A DNA stretch of 64,000 nt, taken from positions 62,001-126,000 of the forward strand of contig NZ_JYIY01000075.1 in NCBI RefSeq assembly GCF_000956535.1, written 5' to 3'. Position numbers and translations under genes: made by a program. Below are positions 36,200 to 44,693 of the stretch, piece after piece. The notes beneath the pieces are model-generated. The model searched no databases, had not been told where the DNA came from, and saw only the letters and a program-made list of their open reading frames with translations. How positions within the stretch are numbered: the stretch's first letter is position 1; every line of letters starts with the position of its first letter. The stretch is from Microbacterium ginsengisoli. GTDB taxonomy: Bacteria; Actinomycetota; Actinomycetes; Actinomycetales; Microbacteriaceae.

Positions 36200-37086
36200 G
36201 CACCGTCAACGAGCCTCAGGACGAGACGAACGCGGTCGCCGACCAGGAGATCGTCGCGGCCGTCGAAGAAGCCGCGGCCGAGAACGCGCACGAGCTTCCC
36301 ACCGGAGTTCAGGCCGCCCTCGAGTTGAAGAAGGTCGGCAAGACCTTCGGCAGCGTGATCGCTCTGCGCGACATCAGCCTCCGTGTCGACCCGGGCACCG
36401 TCACGTGCGTCCTCGGCGACAACGGCGCCGGCAAGTCCACGCTCATCAAGATCCTCTCGGGCGTCCACAAGCCGAGCTCGGGCTCCGTCACGCTCGACGG
36501 CGAGCCGGTCGAGTTCTCGTCGCCGCGCGATGCGCTCGGGCGCGGAATCGCGACGGTGTTCCAGGACCTCGCCACGGTTCCCCTGATGTCGATCTGGCGC
36601 AACTTCTTCCTCGGCAACGAGCCCGTCAGCGGCCCGAAGGCTCTCGGACTCCTCTCGGTGAAGAACGCCAAGGACGTCACGAAGTCCGCCCTCAAGCAGA
36701 TGGGCATCGACCTGCGCGACACCGACCAGCCGATCGGCACGCTCTCGGGCGGTGAGCGCCAGGCCGTCGCGATCGCCCGGGCCGTGCACTTCGGTGCCAA
36801 GGTGCTCATCCTCGACGAGCCGACGAGCGCTCTCGGTGTGCGTCAGTCGGGCATCGTGCTGAAGTACATCCTCGCGGCACGCGACCGCGGCGTCGCCGTC
36901 GTGTTCATCACGCACAACCCGCACCACGCCTTCATGGTCGGCGACCGGTTCTACCTGCTCAACCGCGGCCGGCTGCTCGCGGAGTTCGAGCGGGGCAAGG
37001 TGCAGCTCGAGGAGCTCATCCAGGCGATGGCCGGCGGTGCCGAGCTCGAGTCCCTCGCCCACGAGATCTCGTCGATCCGCGCCTGA
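36196..37086 (+). CDS. ABC importer ATP-binding protein
   Basis: 296 residues, single ATPase domain with a 40-residue acidic N-terminal extension (ADQEIVAAVEEAAAENAHELP). Walker A GDNGAGKST, Q-loop VFQDLATVPL, signature LSGGERQAV, Walker B VLILDEPTSAL, His in FITHNPHHAF. Like the two importers at 8-14 kb it lacks the second domain of RbsA-type proteins. Terminal gene of the importer operon, closed by the hairpin at 37110-37142. Confidence 0.92.
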   Translation: MSTVNEPQDETNAVADQEIVAAVEEAAAENAHELPTGVQAALELKKVGKTFGSVIALRDISLRVDPGTVTCVLGDNGAGKSTLIKILSGVHKPSSGSVTLDGEPVEFSSPRDALGRGIATVFQDLATVPLMSIWRNFFLGNEPVSGPKALGLLSVKNAKDVTKSALKQMGIDLRDTDQPIGTLSGGERQAVAIARAVHFGAKVLILDEPTSALGVRQSGIVLKYILAARDRGVAVVFITHNPHHAFMVGDRFYLLNRGRLLAEFERGKVQLEELIQAMAGGAELESLAHEISSIRA

Positions 37087-37109
37087 TCGCGCTGCCGTTC
37101 CCAGAAGCA

Positions 37110-37142
37110 CGAACCCCCTCCCCGAATCGGGGAGGGGGTTCG
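37110..37142 (+). terminator. Intrinsic terminator of the ABC importer operon
   Basis: CGAACCCCCTCCCCG and CGGGGAGGGGGTTCG, 15 perfect base pairs around AAT, followed by TTGTT. Also stops the convergent dehydrogenase transcript. Confidence 0.9.
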
Positions 37143-37155
37143 TTGTTCCCGGAGG

Positions 37156-38319
37156 TCAGGCGACCGGGACGGGGCCTCGCGTGCGTGCCGACTCGAACGC
37201 CGCACCGACGACGTTCATCATCGCTGTGGCGGTGGCGAAGTCCGTGTCGATCGGCGTGCCGTTCGTGATGGCCCGGAGGAATTCCTGGATCTCCGCGACG
37301 AACGCCTCGGCGTAGCCGGTGCCCACGCCGGCGCCCGGCATGGCGGCGACATCCGAGAAGTACGGGTGTGCAGGCCCGGTGAAGATGCGGCGCGGACCGT
37401 TGTAGGCGGCCGGCGACGTCGCGTTCTCGAAGAGGTGGAACTCGCCCGCCGAGATCGAGTCGAACACGGCGCTGCCCGCGGAGCCGAACACCTCGACGCC
37501 GAGCGAATTCGGAACCCCCGCGGCGATGCGGCTGAGCGCGATCTGCCCGATGGCGCCCGAGTCGAGCGTCACCCCGAGCAGAGCGACGTCGTCATTGGTG
37601 ACCGCTCCCTTCTCGGACGATCCGGAAGCCCCGTGGCCGATCGCGCCCGCGGTCGCCAGGGGGCGCTCGGTGATCACGGTGCGCAGCGACGCGCTCGAGA
37701 CCTCCGCGATGCGTCCGGCGACGAACTGCACGGCGTCGATCGCGTGGGCGCCGATGTCGAGCAGCGCGCCGCCGCCCGACTGCTCCTGCGAGAAGCGCCA
37801 CGAGAGCGCGCCGGCCGGGTCGGCCGCGTAGTCGGCGTTGTACCAGCCGCGCACGGTGTGGATGTCTCCGACGAGCCCGTCGGCGACCGCACGGGCGAGT
37901 GCGGCGAGGCCGGGCAGTCGGCGGAACGAGAAGCCGACACCGGTCACGGCGGGCGAGGCCTCGGCCAGCGCCTGCAGGTGCGACGACTCCGCCGGGGTGC
38001 GACCGATGGGCTTCTCGGCGAAGACGTGCTTGCCGGAGGCGAGCACCTTGGGCAGCACCTCGGCGTGCAGGAAGTTCGGAAGCGCGATGCTAATGGCGTC
38101 GACGTCGCTCGCGATGAACGCGTCGACGTCGGCGGTGGCGCTCGCGAACCCGTAGCGGTCCGCGACCGACTGGGCGAGGGCGAGGTTGGGGTCGGCGATG
38201 GCGACGAGCTCGACTGAGAGCGGCGAGCTGGTCGCCATCATCGCGTTGCGGTAGCCGAAGGCGTGCGCCTGGCCGGCCATTCCGGCGCCGATGACGCCGA
38301 CACGAATGGGGGTGGACAT
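37156..38319 (-). CDS. Gfo/Idh/MocA-family oxidoreductase
   Basis: 387 residues. VGVIGAGMAGQAHAFGYRNA (NAD fold), HVFAEKPIGRTPAES with the catalytic Lys, and GGGALLDIGAHAIDAVQFVAG with His. The middle region YNADYAADPAGALSWRF is shared with the paralogue at 32706 (ADYSADPAGALTWRF), so the two are close relatives. AAGGAG precedes ATG 38319. Cotranscribed behind the IolE-like gene at 38357, suggesting a dehydrogenase-dehydratase/epimerase pair for a second cyclitol. Confidence 0.9.
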   Translation of the reverse strand: MSTPIRVGVIGAGMAGQAHAFGYRNAMMATSSPLSVELVAIADPNLALAQSVADRYGFASATADVDAFIASDVDAISIALPNFLHAEVLPKVLASGKHVFAEKPIGRTPAESSHLQALAEASPAVTGVGFSFRRLPGLAALARAVADGLVGDIHTVRGWYNADYAADPAGALSWRFSQEQSGGGALLDIGAHAIDAVQFVAGRIAEVSSASLRTVITERPLATAGAIGHGASGSSEKGAVTNDDVALLGVTLDSGAIGQIALSRIAAGVPNSLGVEVFGSAGSAVFDSISAGEFHLFENATSPAAYNGPRRIFTGPAHPYFSDVAAMPGAGVGTGYAEAFVAEIQEFLRAITNGTPIDTDFATATAMMNVVGAAFESARTRGPVPVA

Positions 38320-38356
38320 GGGTGGTTCTCCTTGGGTGATGGGTGTCGAGGCGGGG

Positions 38357-39286
38357 TCAGCGGAAGCGTGCGGGGCCGCCGCATCCGGTGATGTACTCGC
38401 GCGTGCGTCGCGCGATCTGGAGGGGTGCGGCGAAGTCGCCGACGGGGTACATGTCCTGCTCGATGATCGCGAACACGCCCGGGTGGGCGAGGGCGGCCTC
38501 GTGCAGCACGGGTCCGTAATCGGGCACGCCGTGGGGCGGCTCGACCATGACGCCGCGGGTGACGGCCTCGACGAACGAGATCTCGTTCTTGAGCACGTGC
38601 GCCAGCAAGTCGGGCTCGACCTGCTTGAGGTGCAGGTAGCCGATGCGGTCGGGGAAGGCCCGGATGAGACGCACGCTGTCGCCCCAGTAGTACGCGAGGT
38701 GCCCGGTGTCCAGGCACAGGTTCGTGTACCGCGGGTCGGTGTTCTCGACCAGGCGCACCACCTCGAGGTACGAGCCGATGGGGCTCTCGGCGTGGGAGTG
38801 GAACTGCTGGCGGAGGCCGAACTCCTCCCAGAGGCGCTTGCCGATCTCGTCGTGTCCGGCTGTGAAGGTGCCCCATTCGTCGGCCGTGAAGGTGCGGGCG
38901 CCCACGACGTCGTCGTTCGCGTCGCGCTCCCACAGGCCGGGGATGGTGATCACGTGCTCACCGCCGAGTGCGGTGACCAGTCGCGCCACCTCGGTGACGT
39001 CGCGCCACGCGTTCTCGACCTCCTCCGGCGACCGGTGCAGGTGGGTGAACACGGTTCCCGCCGAGAGGGCGAGGTCGTGGGCCGCGAAGTCGTCGGCGAG
39101 GGCGGATGCCTCGGTGCCGAGGTAGCCGTAGGGGCCGAGCTCGGTCCAGTGGTAGCCGGCCTCCTGTACTTCGCGCAGGTACTGCTCGGGAGGGGGCTGG
39201 CGGTCGTCGACGGCGTTCCAGACGCCCCAGGAGTCGGGGGCGATGCCGACGCGTGGAGCGGCGACGTCGTTGTCAGGGGTGCTCAC
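38357..39286 (-). CDS. IolE-like sugar phosphate isomerase/epimerase family protein
   Basis: 309 residues, xylose-isomerase-like TIM barrel. GIAPDSWGVWN at the N-terminus and GYHWTELGPYGYLG match inosose dehydratases. Ligand regions are QQFHSHAESPIGSY, NLCLDTGHLAYYWGD, GYLHLKQVEPD and FAIIEQD. The second such enzyme in the window. Start placed at GTG 39286, five bases after AAGGAG, rather than the upstream GTG at 39292. Its promoter holds both a WTTGTnnnnACAW site and a LacI-type palindrome. Confidence 0.87.
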   Translation of the reverse strand: MSTPDNDVAAPRVGIAPDSWGVWNAVDDRQPPPEQYLREVQEAGYHWTELGPYGYLGTEASALADDFAAHDLALSAGTVFTHLHRSPEEVENAWRDVTEVARLVTALGGEHVITIPGLWERDANDDVVGARTFTADEWGTFTAGHDEIGKRLWEEFGLRQQFHSHAESPIGSYLEVVRLVENTDPRYTNLCLDTGHLAYYWGDSVRLIRAFPDRIGYLHLKQVEPDLLAHVLKNEISFVEAVTRGVMVEPPHGVPDYGPVLHEAALAHPGVFAIIEQDMYPVGDFAAPLQIARRTREYITGCGGPARFR

Positions 39287-39307
39287 CGGCACTCCTTTCG
39301 GGTTGTT

Positions 39308-39320
39308 ATTGTACGGACAA
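39308..39320 (+). promoter_or_regulatory. Operator-like site e (WTTGTnnnnACAW)
   Basis: ATTGTACGGACAA, a near-perfect palindrome (TTGT-ACGG-ACAA). On the minus strand it covers TACAAT (39308-39313), a good -10 box for the IolE-like gene. Confidence 0.6.
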
Positions 39321-39328
39321 AGGGTAAT

Positions 39329-39342
39329 CTAGAGCGCTCTAG
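39329..39342. promoter_or_regulatory. LacI-type operator CTAGAGCGCTCTAG
   Basis: Fourteen-base perfect palindrome with the AGAGCGCTCT core typical of LacI-family sites, centred in the divergent promoter between 39286 and 39394. The LacI regulator gene at 40538 lies at the end of the plus-strand unit it would control. Confidence 0.75.
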
Positions 39343-39393
39343 GTCTGTGTGCAAGAGCGACGGCGGGCGATGCTCGTCGTGAGAGGAGTGGAC

Positions 39394-40515
39394 ATGACCG
39401 CACGCACGCGTCTCGGCGTCGGAGTGATCGGTACGGGCTGGATGGCCCGCGCCCATGTCAGCGCGTTGCGGCGCCTCGATGTGCTGACGGGACGCGCCCA
39501 CGGCGTCGACCTCGTCGTCGTGGCGGGGAGGGATGCGGCACGCACCTCGGCTGCGGCCGCCACCTGGGGCTTCCGCGAGTCGACCGATGACTGGGAGCGG
39601 GTCGTCGCCCATCCGGACGTCGACGTCGTCGTGAACCTCGCCTCGAACGCCGTGCACGCGCCCGCCAGCATCGCCGCGCTGGCCGCGGGCCGGCACGTCG
39701 TGTGCGAGAAGCCGCTCGCGACCCGCGCCGAAGACGTCGCCGCGATGGTGGATGCCGCGGCCGCCGTGCCGACCCTCGCAGTGGCCTCGTACAACTATCG
39801 CTTCGTGCCGGCGCTGCAGTTCGCCCGCCGGCTGCTCCGGTCCGGCGAGCTGGGAGCGCTGCGATCGGTCTCGCTCGGCTACGAGCAGGACTGGGCGTCA
39901 CGCCCGGTCGACCGAACCGGGTGGCGCTTCGACGACCCCATCGACGGAAGCGTGGTCTTCGACCTGTCGCATGTGCTCGATCTGCTGCGCTGGCTCGTCG
40001 GTGAGCCGCGGAGCGCGGTCGCGAACGTGCAGACGCTCAGCGGCGGCGGTGTCGTCCCGGCGCGCGTGGGGACCGACCCGGAGGACTCCTACGCGGCGCT
40101 GTTCACGATGGAGGGCGGCGTCACCGCCGACGTGCGGGTGTCCCGCATCGCCACCGGCCGAAAGGGCGAGCAATTCGTCCACCTCACGGGGTCCCTCGGC
40201 GCGCTCCGGTGGAGCATGGAGGATCTCAACAGCCTGGAGCTCTTCCTCGACTCGGGCGACGATCAGCGCGACGGGTTCCGCCGTGTGCTGGTGACCGAGC
40301 CGGGGCATCCGCTCATGGCGAACTGGTACGCGCCGGGCCACGTGCTCGGCTGGGACGACACGGTGCTGCACGAATGGGTCTCGATCTCGGGCGCCATCGC
40401 GGGCGGCGGCGACCACAGCGGAGACCTCGCGACGTTCGCCGACGGCGCGCAGGCGTTCGCGATCGCCGAGGCGGTGCGCCGGTCGTCGCGCACTCTACGG
40501 TGGGAGTCAGTGTGA
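39394..40515 (+). CDS. Gfo/Idh/MocA-family oxidoreductase
   Basis: 373 residues. VGVIGTGWMARAHVSALRRL, HVVCEKPLATRAED and SVVFDLSHVLDLLRWLVG give the NAD fold, the catalytic Lys and a His. Here Asp-Leu-Ser-His stands where others have D(I)GxH. The beta-domain contains EDSYAALFTMEGGVTADV. AGAGGAG precedes ATG 39394. Paired with a LacI regulator gene 22 bases downstream, so it is likely induced by its own substrate, a sugar or cyclitol not identifiable from sequence. Confidence 0.9.
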   Translation: MTARTRLGVGVIGTGWMARAHVSALRRLDVLTGRAHGVDLVVVAGRDAARTSAAAATWGFRESTDDWERVVAHPDVDVVVNLASNAVHAPASIAALAAGRHVVCEKPLATRAEDVAAMVDAAAAVPTLAVASYNYRFVPALQFARRLLRSGELGALRSVSLGYEQDWASRPVDRTGWRFDDPIDGSVVFDLSHVLDLLRWLVGEPRSAVANVQTLSGGGVVPARVGTDPEDSYAALFTMEGGVTADVRVSRIATGRKGEQFVHLTGSLGALRWSMEDLNSLELFLDSGDDQRDGFRRVLVTEPGHPLMANWYAPGHVLGWDDTVLHEWVSISGAIAGGGDHSGDLATFADGAQAFAIAEAVRRSSRTLRWESV

Positions 40516-40537
40516 CGAGCACGGGAAGGTGCGTGAC

Positions 40538-41527
40538 GTGAAGCGGGTCACGATGGAGGACGTCGCGCGCGAGGCGGGGGTCTCCCGCGCGCTCGTCTCG
40601 ATCGCCTACCGCGACGCCGCCGGCGTCAGCGCCGCGACCCGCGCCCGCATCCTCGCGATCGGCGAGCGGCTCGGCTATGCACCCGACCAGGTCGCGGCCC
40701 GGCTCGCCGGCGTGGGCGGGCGCACGGTCGGCGTGTTCATCCAGGACCTCCACAACGACGTGTTCGCCGACGTGTTCGACGGAGTGCGCGCCGTCGTGGA
40801 GCCGGCCCGGAAGAGCCTGGTCATGGCCGTCGGCACACTCGACGGCCGCGGCGATGCGGCGGCCCTCGACACGCTGCGGCGCAGCCGCGTCGACGTGATC
40901 GTCGGGGTGGGCCTCCAGCTGCCGGATGTCGCGGTGCAGGCCGTCTCGCGCCATGTGCCGGTCGTCGCGGTGGCACGCGACATCCCGTCGGTGGATGCGG
41001 TGATCACCGACAACGAGGCGGGCGCGCGTGCCGCGGTGGAGCATCTCGCCGGGCTCGGCCACCGGCGCATCGCGTTCCTCGCGAACCCGCCCGGCGACGG
41101 CTACGGCGGGCGAGGAAGCGGCTACGCGGCGGCGATGCGCGCAGCCGGCCTCGCACCCCGGGTGGCGTCGAGCTCGTACCTGCGCGCGCAGGCCGCGATC
41201 GACGCGGCGGCGCTGCTCGACGGGCCGGAGCCGCCCACCGCGATCTTCGCGCACAACGACCAGGCGGCGTTCGGGGTGCTCGATGCCGCCCACGACCGGG
41301 GGCTGGTGCCGGGCGTCGACGTGTCGGTCGTCGGCTACGACAACAGCTCGATGAGCCGGGCTCCCGGCACCGCGCTCACGACGGTCGACCTGCACGGCGC
41401 GGAGCTCGGACGCGCGGCCGCCGAGCTCGCCGCGGAGCGGGTCTCGCGTCCCGATGCGGAACGGCTGACGCGGACCTCGGCCCCGACCCTGATCGTGCGC
41501 GGCACGACCGGGCCCGCGCCGTCCTGA
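40538..41527 (+). CDS. LacI-family transcriptional regulator
   Basis: 329 residues. DNA-binding domain at 1-55: VTMEDVAREAGVSRALVSIAYRDAAGVSAATRARI, with the hinge helix in GYAPDQVAARLAG. A periplasmic-binding-protein-like effector domain follows (FAHNDQAAFGVLDAAHDRGL, SVVGYDNSSMSR). GTG at 40538 follows GGGAAGG by eight bases; GTG 40529 is less well placed. Probably binds the palindrome at 39329-39342 and so controls itself, the upstream dehydrogenase and the divergent IolE-like operon. Confidence 0.92.
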   Translation: MKRVTMEDVAREAGVSRALVSIAYRDAAGVSAATRARILAIGERLGYAPDQVAARLAGVGGRTVGVFIQDLHNDVFADVFDGVRAVVEPARKSLVMAVGTLDGRGDAAALDTLRRSRVDVIVGVGLQLPDVAVQAVSRHVPVVAVARDIPSVDAVITDNEAGARAAVEHLAGLGHRRIAFLANPPGDGYGGRGSGYAAAMRAAGLAPRVASSSYLRAQAAIDAAALLDGPEPPTAIFAHNDQAAFGVLDAAHDRGLVPGVDVSVVGYDNSSMSRAPGTALTTVDLHGAELGRAAAELAAERVSRPDAERLTRTSAPTLIVRGTTGPAPS

Positions 41528-41546
41528 GCCTGCGCCCGCTCCGCGC

Positions 41547-42335
41547 TCAGCGCTCGAGCAGCCCCGCTGTCAGCGCGACGCGCGCCCGTCGGGGCACGAG
41601 GCCGACGATCACCGCACCGGTCTTGTTCTGCACGCCCGAGACGATGCTGTACGGCGGCTTCCGGCGGGCGAGGGCGCGGAACGCGGCATCCACCACCTGG
41701 GTCGGGGTCTGCATGGCGCCGACCGCGGCGCGCGCATCGCCGACCACGTCGAAGAACTCGGTCGCGGTGGCTCCGGGGCACACCGCCAGCACCGTCACGC
41801 CCTGCGGGCGCACCTCGTGCGCGAGCGCCTCGGTGAAGCTCAGCACGTAGGCCTTCGACGCTCCGTAGATCGCCATCGACGCCAGCGGCTGGAACGCGGC
41901 CGTGCTCGCGATGTTGATGACCGTGCCGCTGCCGCGGGCCACGAGCGCCGGCAGGAACGCCCGCGTGAGCGATGTGAGCACCGCCACGTTCAGCTGCACG
42001 AGCGCGTCGATGCGCTCCGCATCGGCCTCGGCGAACGCGCCCTTCATGCCGAAGCCGGCGTTGTTCACGACGTGGTCGACGCGGATGCCGCGTCCCTCGA
42101 GCTCGTCCGCGAGGGTCGCGACGGCGCCCGGCTCGGTGAGATCGAGCGGAACGACGTGGGCGCTGACGCCGTGGCGGGAGCGCACCTCGGCCGCGATCTC
42201 CTCGAGACGGTCGGCCCGGCGAGCGACCAGCACGACGTCGGCGCCGCGACGGGCGAACTGGTCGGCGAACTCGGTGCCGAGCCCTGCGCTCGCGCCGGTG
42301 ATGAGCGCGGTGGTGCCGCGGAAGGTGATCGTCAT
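41547..42335 (-). CDS. Short-chain dehydrogenase/reductase
   Basis: 262 residues of the classical SDR family. Cofactor motif TGASAGLG (about 13-20), NNAG near 90, and the triad Ser in INIASTAA with YGASK (YxxxK). The C-terminus is longer than usual and ends in a basic hydrophobic segment (IVGLVPRRARVALTAGLLER), similar to DltE/YqjQ-like oxidoreductases. ATG at 42335 lies six bases after TAGAGT: a leaderless transcript. Converges on the LacI gene and is followed upstream by the KDG-kinase operon end. Substrate unknown. Confidence 0.88.
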   Translation of the reverse strand: MTITFRGTTALITGASAGLGTEFADQFARRGADVVLVARRADRLEEIAAEVRSRHGVSAHVVPLDLTEPGAVATLADELEGRGIRVDHVVNNAGFGMKGAFAEADAERIDALVQLNVAVLTSLTRAFLPALVARGSGTVINIASTAAFQPLASMAIYGASKAYVLSFTEALAHEVRPQGVTVLAVCPGATATEFFDVVGDARAAVGAMQTPTQVVDAAFRALARRKPPYSIVSGVQNKTGAVIVGLVPRRARVALTAGLLER

Positions 42336-42367
42336 GCGCACACTCTAGGCGCGCCGGATGTCCCGGG

Positions 42368-43312
42368 TCAGCGCTGCACGGGATCGAGCGGCCCCTCGTG
42401 GGCGAGGTCGCGGGCGTGGGGATATGACTCCCAGTCGCCCGGTCCCGTGCACGCGGCGGCGCCGACCCGCGCTGCGAGGGCGAGCCGCTCTGCGACCGGG
42501 GCGCCGGCGAGGGTCGCTGCGAGATAGGCGCCCACGAACCCGTCACCGGCGCCGACCGTGTCGACGACCGCCACGGGGACCGCGGGAACCCACAGCTCCG
42601 CGCCGTCGACCACGGCGACGGCCCCCTCGGCGCCGAGCTTCACGATCGTGGCCGCGGGGCCGAGCTCGCCGAGGCGCCGCGCCACCTGCGCGGGTGTGCC
42701 GCCGCCGACCAGGAGCCGTGCCTCGTCGAGCCCGGCGAAGACGATCCCCGCCCGCGCCGTCACGGCGCGGTAGAGCGTCGACGGGTCACGGTCCCGCCAG
42801 AGCCGGGAACGATGGTTCACGTCGAACGACACGATCGCGTGTGCGGCATCCGCTCGGTCGAGGGCGTCCCACATCGCCGCCTCCGCCGACGCCGACAGTG
42901 CCGGGGTGATGCCGGTCACGTGCACGATCCGCGCCGTCGTGAACACGTCGGCCGGAAGATCGTCGGGAGCGAGGCGACTGCCCGCGCTCATGTGTCGGCC
43001 GTAGGTCACCTCGGTCGTCGTCGCCGACGGATGTGACTTCAGCATCATCCCGGTGCCGGCACCGTCATCGACGTGGGCGTGCACGTCGACCCCCTCGGCC
43101 CGCAGCTCCCGCGTGATGCGCCGTCCCGCGCCGTCGTCGCCGACCCGTCCGATCCATGCGACCGATGCGCCCAGTCGCCGCGCAGCGATCGCGACGTTCG
43201 ATTCCGCACCCCCCACCGAGAGCCGCATCCCGGTGACGTGCTCGAGGGAGCCGACCTCCGTCGCGCGCACGAGCGCCATGGTCTCGCCCAGCGTGACGAG
43301 GTCGGCGCTCAT
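42368..43312 (-). CDS. kdgK: PfkB-family sugar kinase, 2-keto-3-deoxygluconate kinase type
   Basis: 314 residues. GETMALVRATEVGSLEHV and LSVGGAESNVAIAARRLGA (signature 1) fit KdgK-type kinases. VVDTVGAGDGFVGAYLA is signature 2 with the catalytic Asp. It phosphorylates 2-keto-3-deoxy sugar acids at C6, making the substrate for the KDPG aldolase gene that overlaps it by four bases. Last gene of the ADH-SDR-aldolase-kinase operon read from 45712. Confidence 0.9.
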   Translation of the reverse strand: MSADLVTLGETMALVRATEVGSLEHVTGMRLSVGGAESNVAIAARRLGASVAWIGRVGDDGAGRRITRELRAEGVDVHAHVDDGAGTGMMLKSHPSATTTEVTYGRHMSAGSRLAPDDLPADVFTTARIVHVTGITPALSASAEAAMWDALDRADAAHAIVSFDVNHRSRLWRDRDPSTLYRAVTARAGIVFAGLDEARLLVGGGTPAQVARRLGELGPAATIVKLGAEGAVAVVDGAELWVPAVPVAVVDTVGAGDGFVGAYLAATLAGAPVAERLALAARVGAAACTGPGDWESYPHARDLAHEGPLDPVQR

Positions 43313-43938
43313 TCGTCGCCCCGCAGGCGCCGGACGGTCTCCGTCGCCGCGGCTGCGCGTCGGGTGACCTCCGCGAGGGCGTCGGCGTCGAGGGGTCCCC
43401 GGGGAACGAGCCAGCTGCCCGAGACGGCGCCGACCGCGGGTCGTGCGAGATAGTCGGCGAGGTTCGCGGCGTCGACGCCGCCGCTCGGCACGAACGACAG
43501 CCCGGGGAAGGGTGCCGAGAAGGCGTCGACGGCGGCGGCGCCGCCGAGGAGGTGTGCGGGGAAGAGCTTCACGACCTCGAGCCCCATGCCGACCGCGCGC
43601 ATCAGCTCGGTTCCCGTCGCGACGCCCGCGATCAACGGCACCGCGAGACTGCGCGCGGCGGCGGCGACGCTCTCGCTGAGCCCCGGACTCACGAGGAAGG
43701 CCGCGCCCGCCTGGCAGGCGGCGCGCGCGAAGCGGCCGTCGGTCACGGTGCCGGCTCCCACGGTGATCTCGGGCACCTCCGCGGCGACCGCGCGGATCGC
43801 GGCCGCTGCCTCGGGTGTGCGCAGAGTGATCTCGATCGCCCGTACTCCGCCCGCGGCGAGGGCGCGAGCGAGTTCCACGGCATCCTCCTCCGCCGAGACG
43901 GTGACCACGGGAAGGATGGTGCCGGGGATGCCCGTCAT
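43309..43938 (-). CDS. eda: KDPG/KHG-type 2-keto-3-deoxy-phosphogluconate aldolase
   Basis: 209 residues, class I aldolase barrel. Glu36 in AIEITLRT and Lys124 in EVVKLFPAHLLGG (Schiff base) are in place, and FVPSGGVD binds phosphate. It cleaves the phosphorylated keto-deoxy acid to pyruvate and a triose phosphate. ATG at 43938 overlaps the SDR stop (ATGA); ATG 43950 is also possible. Together with the kinase it gives an Entner-Doudoroff-like lower pathway. Confidence 0.9.
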   Translation of the reverse strand: MTGIPGTILPVVTVSAEEDAVELARALAAGGVRAIEITLRTPEAAAAIRAVAAEVPEITVGAGTVTDGRFARAACQAGAAFLVSPGLSESVAAAARSLAVPLIAGVATGTELMRAVGMGLEVVKLFPAHLLGGAAAVDAFSAPFPGLSFVPSGGVDAANLADYLARPAVGAVSGSWLVPRGPLDADALAEVTRRAAAATETVRRLRGDE

Positions 43939-44693
43939 CGTCCGAGCCATCCGCCGTCGACGGGGAGCACGACGCCCGACACGTAGTCCGACGCCGCCGA
44001 GGCGAGGAACACCGTGGCGCCGCCGAGATCCTCGGCCGTGCCCCAGCGTCCCGCGGGGATGCGGGCGAGGATGCTCTCCGACCGTTCCTCGTCGGCGCGC
44101 AGCGCGGCGGTGTTGTCGGTGACGATGTAGCCGGGGGCGATCGCGTTCACGTTGACGCCCCGAGGCGCCCATTCGTTCGCGAGCGCCCGCGTCAGCCCCG
44201 CAATCCCCGACTTCGCCGCGGCGTAGCCGGGTACGTTGATGCCGCCCTGGAAGCTCAGCAGCGACGCCGTGAAGATGATCTTCCCGGTGCCGCGCTCGAT
44301 CATGGCCCGGCCGGCCGCCTGGGCGAGCACGAACTGGCTGCGCAGGTCGACGTCGAGCACCTCGTCCCACCACTCGATCGGATGCTCCGCCGCCGGCGCC
44401 CGGAGGATGGTGCCGGCGTTGTTGACCAGCACGTCGACACGCTCGTCGTCGAGTGCGCCGACCAGGCGGTCGACGGCGTCACGATTGGACAGGTCGCACG
44501 CCAGGGCGCGGAACCGGCGCCCGAGGCCGCGCACGACCGATTCGACGGCACTGCCCGATTCCTCGATCTGCGAGCTCACCGCGATGATGTCCGCGCCGGC
44601 GGTCGCCAAGGCGCGGGCCATCGCGAAGCCGATCCCGCGCCGCGCCCCCGTGACGACCGCGGTACGTCCGGTGAGATCGAACAGCGAGGTCAC
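43935..44693 (-). CDS. kduD: SDR dehydrogenase, 2-deoxy-D-gluconate 3-dehydrogenase (KduD)-like
   Basis: 252 residues. TGARRGIG (15-22), NNAG (91-94), Ser144, Tyr157 and Lys161 (SLLSFQGGINVPGYAAAK) form the classical SDR active site. LTRALANEWAPRGVNVNAIAPGYI and the C-terminal VDGGWLGR match KduD. It probably interconverts a diketo- and a keto-deoxy acid upstream of the kinase. The GTG start at 44693 overlaps the stop of the zinc dehydrogenase gene. Confidence 0.88.
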   Translation of the reverse strand: MTSLFDLTGRTAVVTGARRGIGFAMARALATAGADIIAVSSQIEESGSAVESVVRGLGRRFRALACDLSNRDAVDRLVGALDDERVDVLVNNAGTILRAPAAEHPIEWWDEVLDVDLRSQFVLAQAAGRAMIERGTGKIIFTASLLSFQGGINVPGYAAAKSGIAGLTRALANEWAPRGVNVNAIAPGYIVTDNTAALRADEERSESILARIPAGRWGTAEDLGGATVFLASAASDYVSGVVLPVDGGWLGR

